A stretch of DNA of 9,942 nucleotides from Candidatus Zixiibacteriota bacterium (GTDB lineage: Bacteria; Zixibacteria; MSB-5A5; GN15; FEB-12), in contig JAUXBO010000065.1 of the NCBI GenBank assembly GCA_030619345.1, forward strand, positions 1 through 9,942, in the 5' to 3' direction. Position numbers and translations under genes: made by a program. Below are positions 1 to 5,840 of this stretch, piece by piece. Below the pieces are notes generated by a model. That model saw only the letters and a program-made list of their open reading frames with translations. It was not told the origin of the DNA and searched no databases. Positions within the stretch are counted from its first letter, which is position 1; each line of letters opens with the position of its first letter.

Positions 1-90
1 TCGACAGAGGGTTTTGACATTTCTTGATTATTCGTATTTGGTGCGATGTCGAAACCCACAAGTCGGTCTCGACTAACTAATAATATGCAA

Positions 91-111
91 AACGAACCCA
101 ATTTGTTCGTT
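91..111. promoter_or_regulatory. Operator-like inverted repeat upstream of the antiporter
   Basis: AACGAAC (91-97) is followed after 7 nt by its exact reverse complement GTTCGTT (105-111). The dyad lies 74 nt upstream of the antiporter ATG and just after an AT-rich TAATAT (81-86) that could serve as a -10 box, although no good -35 sits at the right distance. The geometry (7-bp arms, 14-bp centre to centre) suits a dimeric repressor site or a small hairpin in the leader. A 7-bp dyad can arise by chance, so this is tentative. Confidence 0.3.
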
Positions 112-184
112 GGCAGACGGGAGTTCGCCATCCATAGACGATTTTTTGTTTTTGTAGCGGGCGAAATTCCCTATCTTGCGACCG

Positions 185-1375
185 ATGGAAACCAGTAACT
201 CATTTTGGGACATAACTATCCACTACTTGGCGCCAGTCGGCGCCGTGGTTCTATTGGGACTTTTGGGTGGCAAACTGGCCCGCATGGGAAGACTCCCAAA
301 GGTCACCGGTTATCTTCTTACCGGGCTGGTGATTGGTCCCTCGGGATTGAGGCTCATTTCTTCGGAACTGGTCCAGAGCCTGTCGATTGTCAATGACATT
401 GCCCTTGGCTTGATTATGTTCGCCATCGGTGGGGTTTTTGAAATCCATCACATCAGGTCAGTTGGCAACAAAGCTCTGTGGCTAACTCTGGGACAATCTG
501 TCGGGGCCGTTCTATTCATAACGGTGGCTTTGTACATTGCCGGTATCGGGCTTTATCCCGCTATTCTACTCGGAACTCTCGGCATCGCTACGGCACCAGC
601 TGCGACACTTCTTGTCATCCGCGAATTTGAAGCGCGCGGGGATTTCACTGATTCACTAATCACCGTTGTTGCCACCTCGAATATTGTCTGTATTCTCGCT
701 TTCCAACTGGTTTTCTCTCTTGGTGAACTTGGCGGCGAGGTCAGCATCTGGCAGGCCATACTCAGCCCCCTCTACGAGGTGGGCGGCTCGCTGGTAATCG
801 GCGGGGCAGTCGGATATCTGGTCTCAAGGTGGGAGCCAAGAGTCGATGACCAGGCGGAACTTCTGATGATAATTCTCGCCGGGGTCATGCTCACCACCGG
901 TCTTGCCTTTACCCTGAACCTGCAACCCCTGTTTGCTACCCTGATAATGGGCGCTGTGACCACTAATCTCTCCTTGATGCATCGCCTTGTTTATATAGAA
1001 CTCAGACAGGTCGAACAGCCGTTGTTCATTGCATTCTTTGTACTCGCCGGGGCGTCACTTCATCTGGACCTTCTTCCCGGACTGGGAATGGCCGGGTTCG
1101 CCTATCTGGTGGCCAGAGTGGCGGGCAAAATCACCGGCGTATATCTGGTCAGTAAGTGGAAGAATCTCTCGCACCATTGCCGCAACTATCTCGGTTTGGG
1201 CATGATGGTTCAGGCCGGGGTCGCTATCGGCTTGATAGATCTGGTCAATCGCTCAGACCCGGAGACCGGGGCCATTGTAACTCCGATTGTTCTGGCCACT
1301 GTATTAATATACGAGACTGTGGGACCACCGGTGATTCGATATATCCTTTACAAGGCCAAGGAGATACCGGAATAA
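185..1375 (+). CDS. CPA2-family cation:proton antiporter, membrane domain only (396 aa)
   Basis: This is a polytopic inner-membrane protein of the Na+/H+ exchanger (CPA2/Kef-like) fold, expected to exchange a monovalent cation for protons. Almost the whole length is hydrophobic, with about 12 membrane segments. Family hallmarks are visible: an N-terminal TGYLLTGLVIGPSGL block (about residues 41-55), LIMFAIGG (76-83), TAPAATLLVIREFEARG (136-152), PLFIAFFVLAGASL (279-292), an R..GK in a late helix (about 310-315) and GLGMMVQAGVAIGL (337-350). There is no C-terminal TrkA-N/RCK domain, so it matches the short single-domain members. I chose ATG 185; an in-frame TTG at 176 adds three residues, and neither has a clear Shine-Dalgarno. 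Oddity: in the ion-binding helix, where relatives read VVALDD, this protein reads VVATSN (162-167), so the acidic pair is replaced by S166-N167 (counted from the ATG, within one residue). It stands alone and converges on the GGDEF-like gene. Family assignment is sure; substrate and transport activity are not. Confidence 0.9.
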   Translation: METSNSFWDITIHYLAPVGAVVLLGLLGGKLARMGRLPKVTGYLLTGLVIGPSGLRLISSELVQSLSIVNDIALGLIMFAIGGVFEIHHIRSVGNKALWLTLGQSVGAVLFITVALYIAGIGLYPAILLGTLGIATAPAATLLVIREFEARGDFTDSLITVVATSNIVCILAFQLVFSLGELGGEVSIWQAILSPLYEVGGSLVIGGAVGYLVSRWEPRVDDQAELLMIILAGVMLTTGLAFTLNLQPLFATLIMGAVTTNLSLMHRLVYIELRQVEQPLFIAFFVLAGASLHLDLLPGLGMAGFAYLVARVAGKITGVYLVSKWKNLSHHCRNYLGLGMMVQAGVAIGLIDLVNRSDPETGAIVTPIVLATVLIYETVGPPVIRYILYKAKEIPE

Positions 1376-1383
1376 ATAAAGAT

Positions 1384-1434
1384 CGCCCGAGGGGAGGACG
1401 ACCTTTAAAAAAGACAAGTAAAAGTAAGCGGGCG
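1384..1434. terminator. Possible bidirectional terminator between convergent genes
   Basis: CGCCCG (1384-1389) and CGGGCG (1429-1434) are exact inverted repeats lying between the antiporter stop (1375) and the stop of the convergent GGDEF-like gene (1435-1437). On the + strand the right arm is followed by TTAATTTTTG. On the - strand the left arm is followed by ATCTTTATTTATT. The position and flanking T-rich tracts on both sides are what a shared terminator needs. The 39-nt loop is longer than usual and the stem is only 6 bp, which lowers confidence. Confidence 0.4.
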
Positions 1435-1875
1435 TTAATTTTTGCTCTTATCGAGCCAATCTTGAAGAAATTCTTTGACTGATCTGGACCCGGCTGCATC
1501 AGGGTACGAGGCCACTTCCAACGGCATGAATTCTGTTCTGGGAGCGTCCACACGATTCTCAAGATGTCCCTTGACCAACTCAGTCACTCTCTTGACCACA
1601 ATTTCCGCTCCCTGCCGAGACGTCTCGGGAAGCAACAAACCGATCAGCTGGTCTCGAATTTTCTCGACAAAGTCAACCGTACGGATATTGAGTTTGATCA
1701 TATCCGTTATTCGATCGAGTTCCTTTTGGGCTCTGGAATTGTCATTCTGATTTATAATCGAGAGATCAAATACTGTCAGTGACAAAAATATAGAATAACG
1801 CTCCGCTCTCTGTAGTTCCGTCTGAACACGTGAGACAAAAGGATTAGCCGAGATGGGGGCCGGAGAAGTTTCCAT
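1435..1875 (-). CDS. Stand-alone degenerate GGDEF-domain protein, possible c-di-GMP receptor
   Basis: A 146-aa soluble protein that follows the GGDEF fold. A helix with ELQRAERY precedes FLSLTVFDLS (the usual LSLLLLDLD strand), and then come a helix, RTVDFVEKI, RDQLI, GLLLPETS, a QGAEIVVKRV helix and a VASYPDA strand (the usual GIA-YP). Aligning on the LLLP strand places RDQLI exactly at the GGDEF signature, so all five catalytic residues are replaced and cyclase activity is not expected. Five residues upstream of that site R-T-V-D matches the RxxD inhibitory-site motif, which in PopA- or PelD-type proteins still binds c-di-GMP. There is no fused sensor or output domain. ATG 1875 is chosen; a TTG at 1884 (3 residues longer) sits 4 nt after AAGAGG (1889-1894), which is 13 nt from the ATG, so the start is ambiguous. 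It follows the NtrC gene after a 285-bp structured gap. The fold is likely; ligand binding is inference. Confidence 0.75.
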   Translation of the reverse strand: METSPAPISANPFVSRVQTELQRAERYSIFLSLTVFDLSIINQNDNSRAQKELDRITDMIKLNIRTVDFVEKIRDQLIGLLLPETSRQGAEIVVKRVTELVKGHLENRVDAPRTEFMPLEVASYPDAAGSRSVKEFLQDWLDKSKN

Positions 1876-1940
1876 GACTGACAATGCGCCTCTTAAGATT
1901 GCTAGTTTAACTCAACCGTAAGACAGCAATAATCGTTCCC

Positions 1941-1990
1941 AAATTAGCTTAACCGGATGGATTGCGAACTAATTTCCGGTACGCTTAAGC
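1941..1990. repeat. Interlocking inverted repeats in the leader of the GGDEF-like gene
   Basis: Three exact inverted repeats overlap here. AAATTAG (1941-1947) pairs with CTAATTT (1969-1975). ACCGGA (1952-1957) pairs with TCCGGT (1975-1980). GCTTAA (1947-1952) pairs with TTAAGC (1985-1990). The second and third can stack into one interrupted stem of about 11 bp with a small bulge. The first is incompatible with them because its arms interleave, so the RNA could switch between two folds. The block ends about 65 nt upstream of the gene's ATG, in its probable 5' leader. It has no strong U-tract, so a simple terminator is less likely. Confidence 0.4.
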
Positions 1991-2003
1991 AGTCTGTACT
2001 GTT

Positions 2004-2028
2004 ATTGACGTAACTTGTTACCACCAAT
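2004..2028. repeat. Near-symmetric 25-bp dyad, operator-like
   Basis: The core GTAAC-TT-GTTAC (2010-2021) is a perfect palindrome. It is flanked by ATTG (2004-2007) on the left and CAAT (2025-2028) on the right, two and three bases away. The near-symmetry resembles a binding site for a dimeric regulator. It lies between the DnaA-box pair and the interlocking repeats. No regulator can be named. Confidence 0.3.
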
Positions 2029-2041
2029 GATTCTTAACATC

Positions 2042-2071
2042 TGTGGATAACCGTACCGAGGATGTGGATAT
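2042..2071 (-). promoter_or_regulatory. Pair of DnaA boxes
   Basis: TGTGGATAA (2042-2050) is the exact reverse complement of the DnaA-box consensus TTATCCACA. TGTGGATAT (2063-2071) matches it at 8 of 9 positions in the same orientation. They start 21 bp apart, two helical turns, so bound DnaA molecules would lie on the same face of the helix. Both are in non-coding DNA between the NtrC and GGDEF-like genes. Known roles for small DnaA-box clusters are DnaA-controlled promoters, DnaA titration or reactivation sites, and origins. The absence here of dnaA, dnaN or other origin neighbours and the low box count argue against oriC. Confidence 0.5.
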
Positions 2072-2144
2072 CCAAGATCAATAACTGAACTATGCAGCCG
2101 ATTGCTCATTAATTGCACAGCAGTTATGTTGTCATAGCTTGGAT
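2070..2144 (-). other. 75-nt three-helix hairpin, candidate structured RNA or cruciform
   Basis: Nested exact inverted repeats form one long interrupted hairpin. The outer helix is ATCCAAG (2070-2076) with CTTGGAT (2138-2144). The middle helix is ATAACTG (2081-2087) with CAGTTAT (2121-2127). The inner helix is TGCA (2093-2096) with TGCA (2114-2117). The inner helix gains a G.U pair only if the minus strand is transcribed (2118 with 2092), which is the direction of the surrounding genes. Its left edge touches the second DnaA box. It could be a leader element of the GGDEF-like gene, a small RNA, or a DNA-level structure. It matches no riboswitch family I recognise. Confidence 0.35.
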
Positions 2145-2155
2145 TCAGATGTAAG

Positions 2156-2187
2156 AAAAAATTGCGGAATCACTCAATGGAGTTGAG
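2156..2187 (-). terminator. Weak intrinsic terminator at the end of the NtrC gene
   Basis: Read on the minus strand, CTCAA (2187-2183) and TTGAG (2177-2173) form a perfect 5-bp stem with a 5-nt loop spanning the last codons of the NtrC gene. A run of six U follows (2161-2156). The 11 nt between stem and U-run and the low stem stability make it a poor terminator, so some readthrough into the GGDEF-like gene is plausible. Confidence 0.3.
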
Positions 2188-3588
2188 CTTGTAATCTTTG
2201 ATCTTATATAAAAGAGACCGGTAGCTGATTTCAAGAAGTTCTGCCGCCCGTCTCCGATTCCAGTTCGTTTTGTGAAGAACTTCACCGATAAGACTCTTTT
2301 CTTCCCTTGCAACAATGCTTCCAATCTTCTCTTTGAGAGAATAGCTGTCCGAGACCGCACCGGATTCGGACGATTCAACCCGTTGGCTCTTCGCGCTAAC
2401 AGTGGGAATTGCCAGTGAGCCACTACCTGAGCGAATAAGATCGACAATAATCGATTCCTCGCCGCGGACAACCACCTGCTTTATCATATTTTCAAGCTGC
2501 CTGACATTTCCCGGCCATGCAAATCTGGTTAGCAGATCTGTTACATCGGCTGAGAAACTGCCGAATTCTCTATCATACTGCTCATTGTACTTTTCCACAA
2601 AGTGACTGACAAGCAGTGGAATGTCGCCATCGCGCTCCCTTAGTGGGGGCAGGAAAAGAGTTATCTCGTTCAGGCGGTAGAAGAGATCATCCCGGAATAC
2701 CTTTTCACTAATGGCCTCTTCGAGATTACGGTTGGTCGCACAAATAATCCGTACATCCACTTTAATATTGTGAATCCCACCGACTCTTACAAACTCCTGT
2801 TGCTCCAAAACTTGCAGCAGCTTGGACTGTAGTTCCAGTGGCATATCCCCGATTTCGTCCAGAAACATGGTCCCCTTATCGGCTATCTCAAACCGCCCCT
2901 GCTTGGTCTTGTGAGCGCCGGTAAACGCTCCCTTTTCATATCCAAAAAGCTCAGCCTCAAGCAGGTCGCGCGGGATAGCCGCACAGTTTACTTTGACAAA
3001 CTGTTTGTTCTTGCGCGAAGACTGCTGGTGCAGCGATCTCGCCACTATCTCTTTGCCAGTGCCCGATTCACCTCGAATAAGAACCGTCAGTTCTGCATCC
3101 GCGACTTGCTCTATGATTTCCTTAACCTTGTTCATAGCCCCGGAATCACCAATAAAGCCACCGTGAAGGCTTTTCGCCTCAAGCTCACCTCGAAGCTGAG
3201 TGACTTCCTTGCGAAGTTTAGAGCGCTCAAGAACGCCATTGATATGGATTTCCACTTCTTGGACGTCAAAAGGCTTATTAACAAACTCAGCGGCACCCAG
3301 CCGGATAGAATCTACCACGTACTTGGTATCACCATGTCCGGAGACCATGATAACTTCCGGCCGCTCTTCGAGCTTATTCAGCTTCTCCAGCACTTCTATT
3401 CCGGTCATGCCGGGCATTTTTATGTCGAGTAGAATGAGTTCGGGGTTTTCCGTTGTTACCATTTGCAGGCCCTCTATGCCATCGCGGGCGGTAACGAACT
3501 CAAACTTCTTGGAGAGACCCTCGGACAGAATCCAGCCGACCTTGGGGTCATCATCAATTATCAATACTTTTGTTTTGGTCTTACTCAT
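2170..3588 (-). CDS. NtrC-family sigma-54-dependent response regulator
   Basis: A cytosolic transcription activator of 472 aa, the usual length for NtrC/AtoC proteins. The receiver domain (about 6-120) has the acidic pocket D12-D14, phospho-acceptor D55 in LLDIKMPG, S83 in place of the usual Thr, and K105. A short charged helix leads to the AAA+ domain (about 145-380): Walker A GESGTGKE (173-180), GAFTGA (220-225, the sigma-54 contact loop, intact), Walker B MFLDEIGD (241-248), and NVRQLEN (361-367) in sensor II. A Ser-rich linker (about 388-415) precedes a Fis-type helix-turn-helix (about 444-466, [20 protein letters not shown]). All catalytic motifs are present, so it should open sigma-54 promoters once phosphorylated. 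The ATG start has GGTGA 6 nt upstream. It follows the HK2 gene after 107 bp and is its most likely partner. The target genes cannot be read from this window. Confidence 0.96.
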   Translation of the reverse strand: MSKTKTKVLIIDDDPKVGWILSEGLSKKFEFVTARDGIEGLQMVTTENPELILLDIKMPGMTGIEVLEKLNKLEERPEVIMVSGHGDTKYVVDSIRLGAAEFVNKPFDVQEVEIHINGVLERSKLRKEVTQLRGELEAKSLHGGFIGDSGAMNKVKEIIEQVADAELTVLIRGESGTGKEIVARSLHQQSSRKNKQFVKVNCAAIPRDLLEAELFGYEKGAFTGAHKTKQGRFEIADKGTMFLDEIGDMPLELQSKLLQVLEQQEFVRVGGIHNIKVDVRIICATNRNLEEAISEKVFRDDLFYRLNEITLFLPPLRERDGDIPLLVSHFVEKYNEQYDREFGSFSADVTDLLTRFAWPGNVRQLENMIKQVVVRGEESIIVDLIRSGSGSLAIPTVSAKSQRVESSESGAVSDSYSLKEKIGSIVAREEKSLIGEVLHKTNWNRRRAAELLEISYRSLLYKIKDYKLNSIE

Positions 3589-3609
3589 AACATTTCACCA
3601 ACAATGCTT

Positions 3610-3637
3610 AGTATCGGCAACAGAATTCAATAATCAA
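3610..3637 (-). promoter_or_regulatory. Candidate sigma-70-type promoter for the NtrC gene
   Basis: Reading the minus strand, TTGATT (3637-3632) and GATACT (3615-3610) are separated by 16 nt. Each matches the -35/-10 consensus at 4 of 6 positions. Transcription would start around 3603, about 15 nt before the ATG and just ahead of the GGTGA ribosome site. The 107-bp gap (3589-3695) is the first real gap in the minus-strand gene block, so a separate promoter here is reasonable. It is a weak match and untested. Confidence 0.3.
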
Positions 3638-3695
3638 GTCCATTTTATCAATCCTTGCTCATTTCAGGCAATCAAATGCATTGTTCGGGTTCCGA

Positions 3696-5837
3696 TTACT
3701 GTTTCAAAGGGAAATAGAGGGTAAATGTGCTCCCTTTGTTCTCTTCCGATGTGACCGCCAGGGTTCCGTCATGAGCCGAGATAATACGTTCCACCACGGC
3801 CAGTCCTAATCCGGTACCGGTCTCTTTGGTGGTAAAATAGCGATCAAATATTTGTGGAATCTGTTCTTTCCCAATTCCACACCCGGTGTCAGTGATTTTT
3901 ACAGCCAGATAGTCGACTTTCTTGTGGTCCGGCTTCTCCACCAGCCCTTCAATAGCAAGACACCCACCATCAGGCATCGCATCAAGAGCATTCAGAATTA
4001 TGTTAAGAAGCGCTTCCAACACCTGATTCTTGTTTACGAAAACCTCCCACTCAGCATCTTCGAACTCAACTGAAAACTCAATCTTGCCCTTTTTTAGATC
4101 GGGGGCCACCAATTCAAGGGCTCGCGAAATTACCTGTCTCAAGTCCACCTTTTCCGTTTGGTACTTATTTGGATTCGAAAAATCCACCAGTTCTCGCACC
4201 AGTTCGTTCATGCGATGAACCTCGTCTTCGACATTCTTGAAAAAATCCGACTGCTGCATAATATCCGGCCAACGCTTTCGAATAATTTGCAGGCCGCCTT
4301 TGATGGAGGTCAGCGGTTTCCGGAGGTCATGTGAGATTTCCGAGATCATATTCCCCATTGTCATTACCCGGGTAGCGTTAAGGAGTGATTTTTCCCGCTC
4401 CATCATCAGGGCGGTCTGCGAAATCACCAGTCTGGCCAGGGAAATATCATCGTTGGAGTAGGATCGACCAAAATGAGCGCCAATACAAAAAATATGAGCC
4501 AGTTCCCCCCGACGAAGTACCGGTATGGCCATGAATGGCCTCTGTGGAGTAGGATATAATTGGTTGGCACTGAGACAGTCGGCGATTTTTTTGGACAGCT
4601 CGTCAATGTCACTCAGGTCGATCTCTGAGATTGAAAAACCGCTTATCGCCAATTCCTCTCGCGGTACTTTGCGTATGTCAATCCCGCCGCTCTCGGTAAG
4701 CGGTATTTCATCAATACCTGACACTCCGTGAGGGGTGAGAATCTCGCGCGAAGCATTCCAATCAAACCAGATCGTGAAATCTATTGGGAAAACCGAGGAT
4801 AACTTATGCACCAACATCTGCCGGAAATCATTCATGGTCTCAATCGTTGACATCCGGGAATTGACATCGTGAAGGATCTCGAATTCGGTCAGGCGGCGAA
4901 GGTTTCGCTCAAATTGATTGGCATCATCGACCGCTATCGCTGCCTGCGAAGCAAACGTGGATAGCAAACGAAGTTCGTTCTCTGTAAAAGAGCCACCATC
5001 CATTTTATTGGCAATATTGATAACACCAATCACCTTATTCTTAATCATCAGCGGGATGCAAAGCAACGAGGCCGCCCCGTACCGTTCCTGATTGATTCGC
5101 TCGAACTGTTTATGGCTTTCAACATCGTCAATCATCAGCGGCTGGCCGGATTGGGCCACATGACCGGCAATAGATTCTCCCAGTGCAAGGCGAGTATCTT
5201 CTACAATTTTTTCATCCAGGCCGATAGCAGCCTCAATGGTAAGTATCTGCTCGTCTTCGTCCAGCAGCATTATAGAACCAACCTGAGCATCGGTGACATG
5301 GGAGGCCAGGGTAATAATCTGTTTCAGCAGTTCTTTGAGGTTGGCCGTTGAGCCGATTGACTTCCCCGCTTCATAAAGAGCGTTTAATTCACCCATTCTG
5401 CGATTGAGAATCAGGTTGGAGATTTTTAGTTCTTCCAACAATTGCAGTCGGTTGAGTTCGTCCCGCCGTTTCTCCAGCGCTCTTCGGACGACTAGTTCAA
5501 ATCTGGCAAATTCAACCGGCTTCATGAGGTAGTCGTAAGCGCCCTTGGAAATAGCTTCTACGGCTGACTCCATTGAGGCATAGCCGGTCATCAGGATTAC
5601 CGGTATCCCATCATCGATTTTCTTGACCGCTGCCAGTACTTCCAGCCCGCTGACCTTGGGCATTTTGATATCCGTCACGACCAGATCGACTCTCTTTTGT
5701 GATATCTTTTCAAGGGCTTCAGAGGAGTCCTGAAAAGTAGTGACCTGGTAGCCATCGGAAGATAGCAGTGCCGACAGGGAGTCACACATTCTCTGTTCGT
5801 CGTCAATAATGACGATATGTTCGATCAATTTCTTCAT
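3696..5837 (-). CDS. Hybrid sensor kinase: receiver-GAF-sensor region-HisKA-HATPase
   Basis: A soluble histidine kinase of 713 aa with no membrane segment. An N-terminal receiver (about 7-122) has phospho-acceptor D56 in VVTDIKMP, T84 and K106. A helical linker (about 125-150) precedes a GAF domain (about 152-308) with the typical LLCIPLMIKNKVIGVINIANK core strands (split near residues 258-278). A second, less recognisable sensor region (about 313-480), possibly a divergent GAF, follows. The HisKA H-box is SEISHDLRKPLTSIKGG with phospho-His H503. The ATPase shows N612/N616, DTGCGIG (650-656), FDRYFTTKETGTGLGLA (the F and G2 boxes, about 664-680) and a C-terminal GST-FTLYFP. The receiver at the front suggests control by another kinase, with HK1 next door the obvious candidate, while the catalytic core probably phosphorylates the downstream NtrC protein. 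The position four residues after His is Lys, not the Thr/Asn used for phosphatase activity. The ATG start lies 3 nt after the HK1 stop, so the genes are co-translated. Partners are inferred from context. Confidence 0.93.
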   Translation of the reverse strand: MKKLIEHIVIIDDEQRMCDSLSALLSSDGYQVTTFQDSSEALEKISQKRVDLVVTDIKMPKVSGLEVLAAVKKIDDGIPVILMTGYASMESAVEAISKGAYDYLMKPVEFARFELVVRRALEKRRDELNRLQLLEELKISNLILNRRMGELNALYEAGKSIGSTANLKELLKQIITLASHVTDAQVGSIMLLDEDEQILTIEAAIGLDEKIVEDTRLALGESIAGHVAQSGQPLMIDDVESHKQFERINQERYGAASLLCIPLMIKNKVIGVINIANKMDGGSFTENELRLLSTFASQAAIAVDDANQFERNLRRLTEFEILHDVNSRMSTIETMNDFRQMLVHKLSSVFPIDFTIWFDWNASREILTPHGVSGIDEIPLTESGGIDIRKVPREELAISGFSISEIDLSDIDELSKKIADCLSANQLYPTPQRPFMAIPVLRRGELAHIFCIGAHFGRSYSNDDISLARLVISQTALMMEREKSLLNATRVMTMGNMISEISHDLRKPLTSIKGGLQIIRKRWPDIMQQSDFFKNVEDEVHRMNELVRELVDFSNPNKYQTEKVDLRQVISRALELVAPDLKKGKIEFSVEFEDAEWEVFVNKNQVLEALLNIILNALDAMPDGGCLAIEGLVEKPDHKKVDYLAVKITDTGCGIGKEQIPQIFDRYFTTKETGTGLGLAVVERIISAHDGTLAVTSEENKGSTFTLYFPLKQ

Positions 5838-5840
5838 GTA

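Noticed and set aside
14..40. Promoter with perfect TTGACA (14-19)
   Set aside because: No acceptable -10 box lies at 16-18 nt; the nearest, TATTTG, is at 15 nt and weak. It is also 145 nt from the antiporter start.
111..156. Terminator: TGGC/GCCA hairpin followed by a T-rich run
   Set aside because: The stem is short with a mismatch and the T-run begins about 10 nt after it, immediately ahead of the antiporter gene.
1156..1482. Open frame on the + strand overlapping the antiporter 3' end, with a basic segment after GGGGAGG
   Set aside because: Most of it is an out-of-frame reading of the antiporter, and the remainder crosses the likely terminator. No start, family match or codon pattern supports it.
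1885..2169. Chromosomal origin of replication
   Set aside because: Only two boxes, no clear AT-rich unwinding repeats and no dnaA, dnaN, gidA or rpmH neighbours. Kept as a DnaA-box pair only.
1885..2169. c-di-GMP riboswitch upstream of the GGDEF-like gene
   Set aside because: I could not find the paired GNRA-loop/receptor helices or the conserved junction of the known classes.
2591..2599. TTTTCCACA, one mismatch from a DnaA box
   Set aside because: It lies inside the NtrC coding sequence, encodes conserved-looking residues, and single one-mismatch boxes are expected by chance.
3589..3695. Sigma-54 promoter (TGGACTTGATTATTG on the minus strand) ahead of the NtrC gene
   Set aside because: The -12 element is shifted by one base and lacks GC at the required spacing. 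No other GG-N10-GC site was seen in the intergenic regions.
2911..3724. Long + strand open frames opposite the NtrC gene
   Set aside because: They are antisense readings of a gene whose receiver, AAA+ and HTH motifs are all intact.
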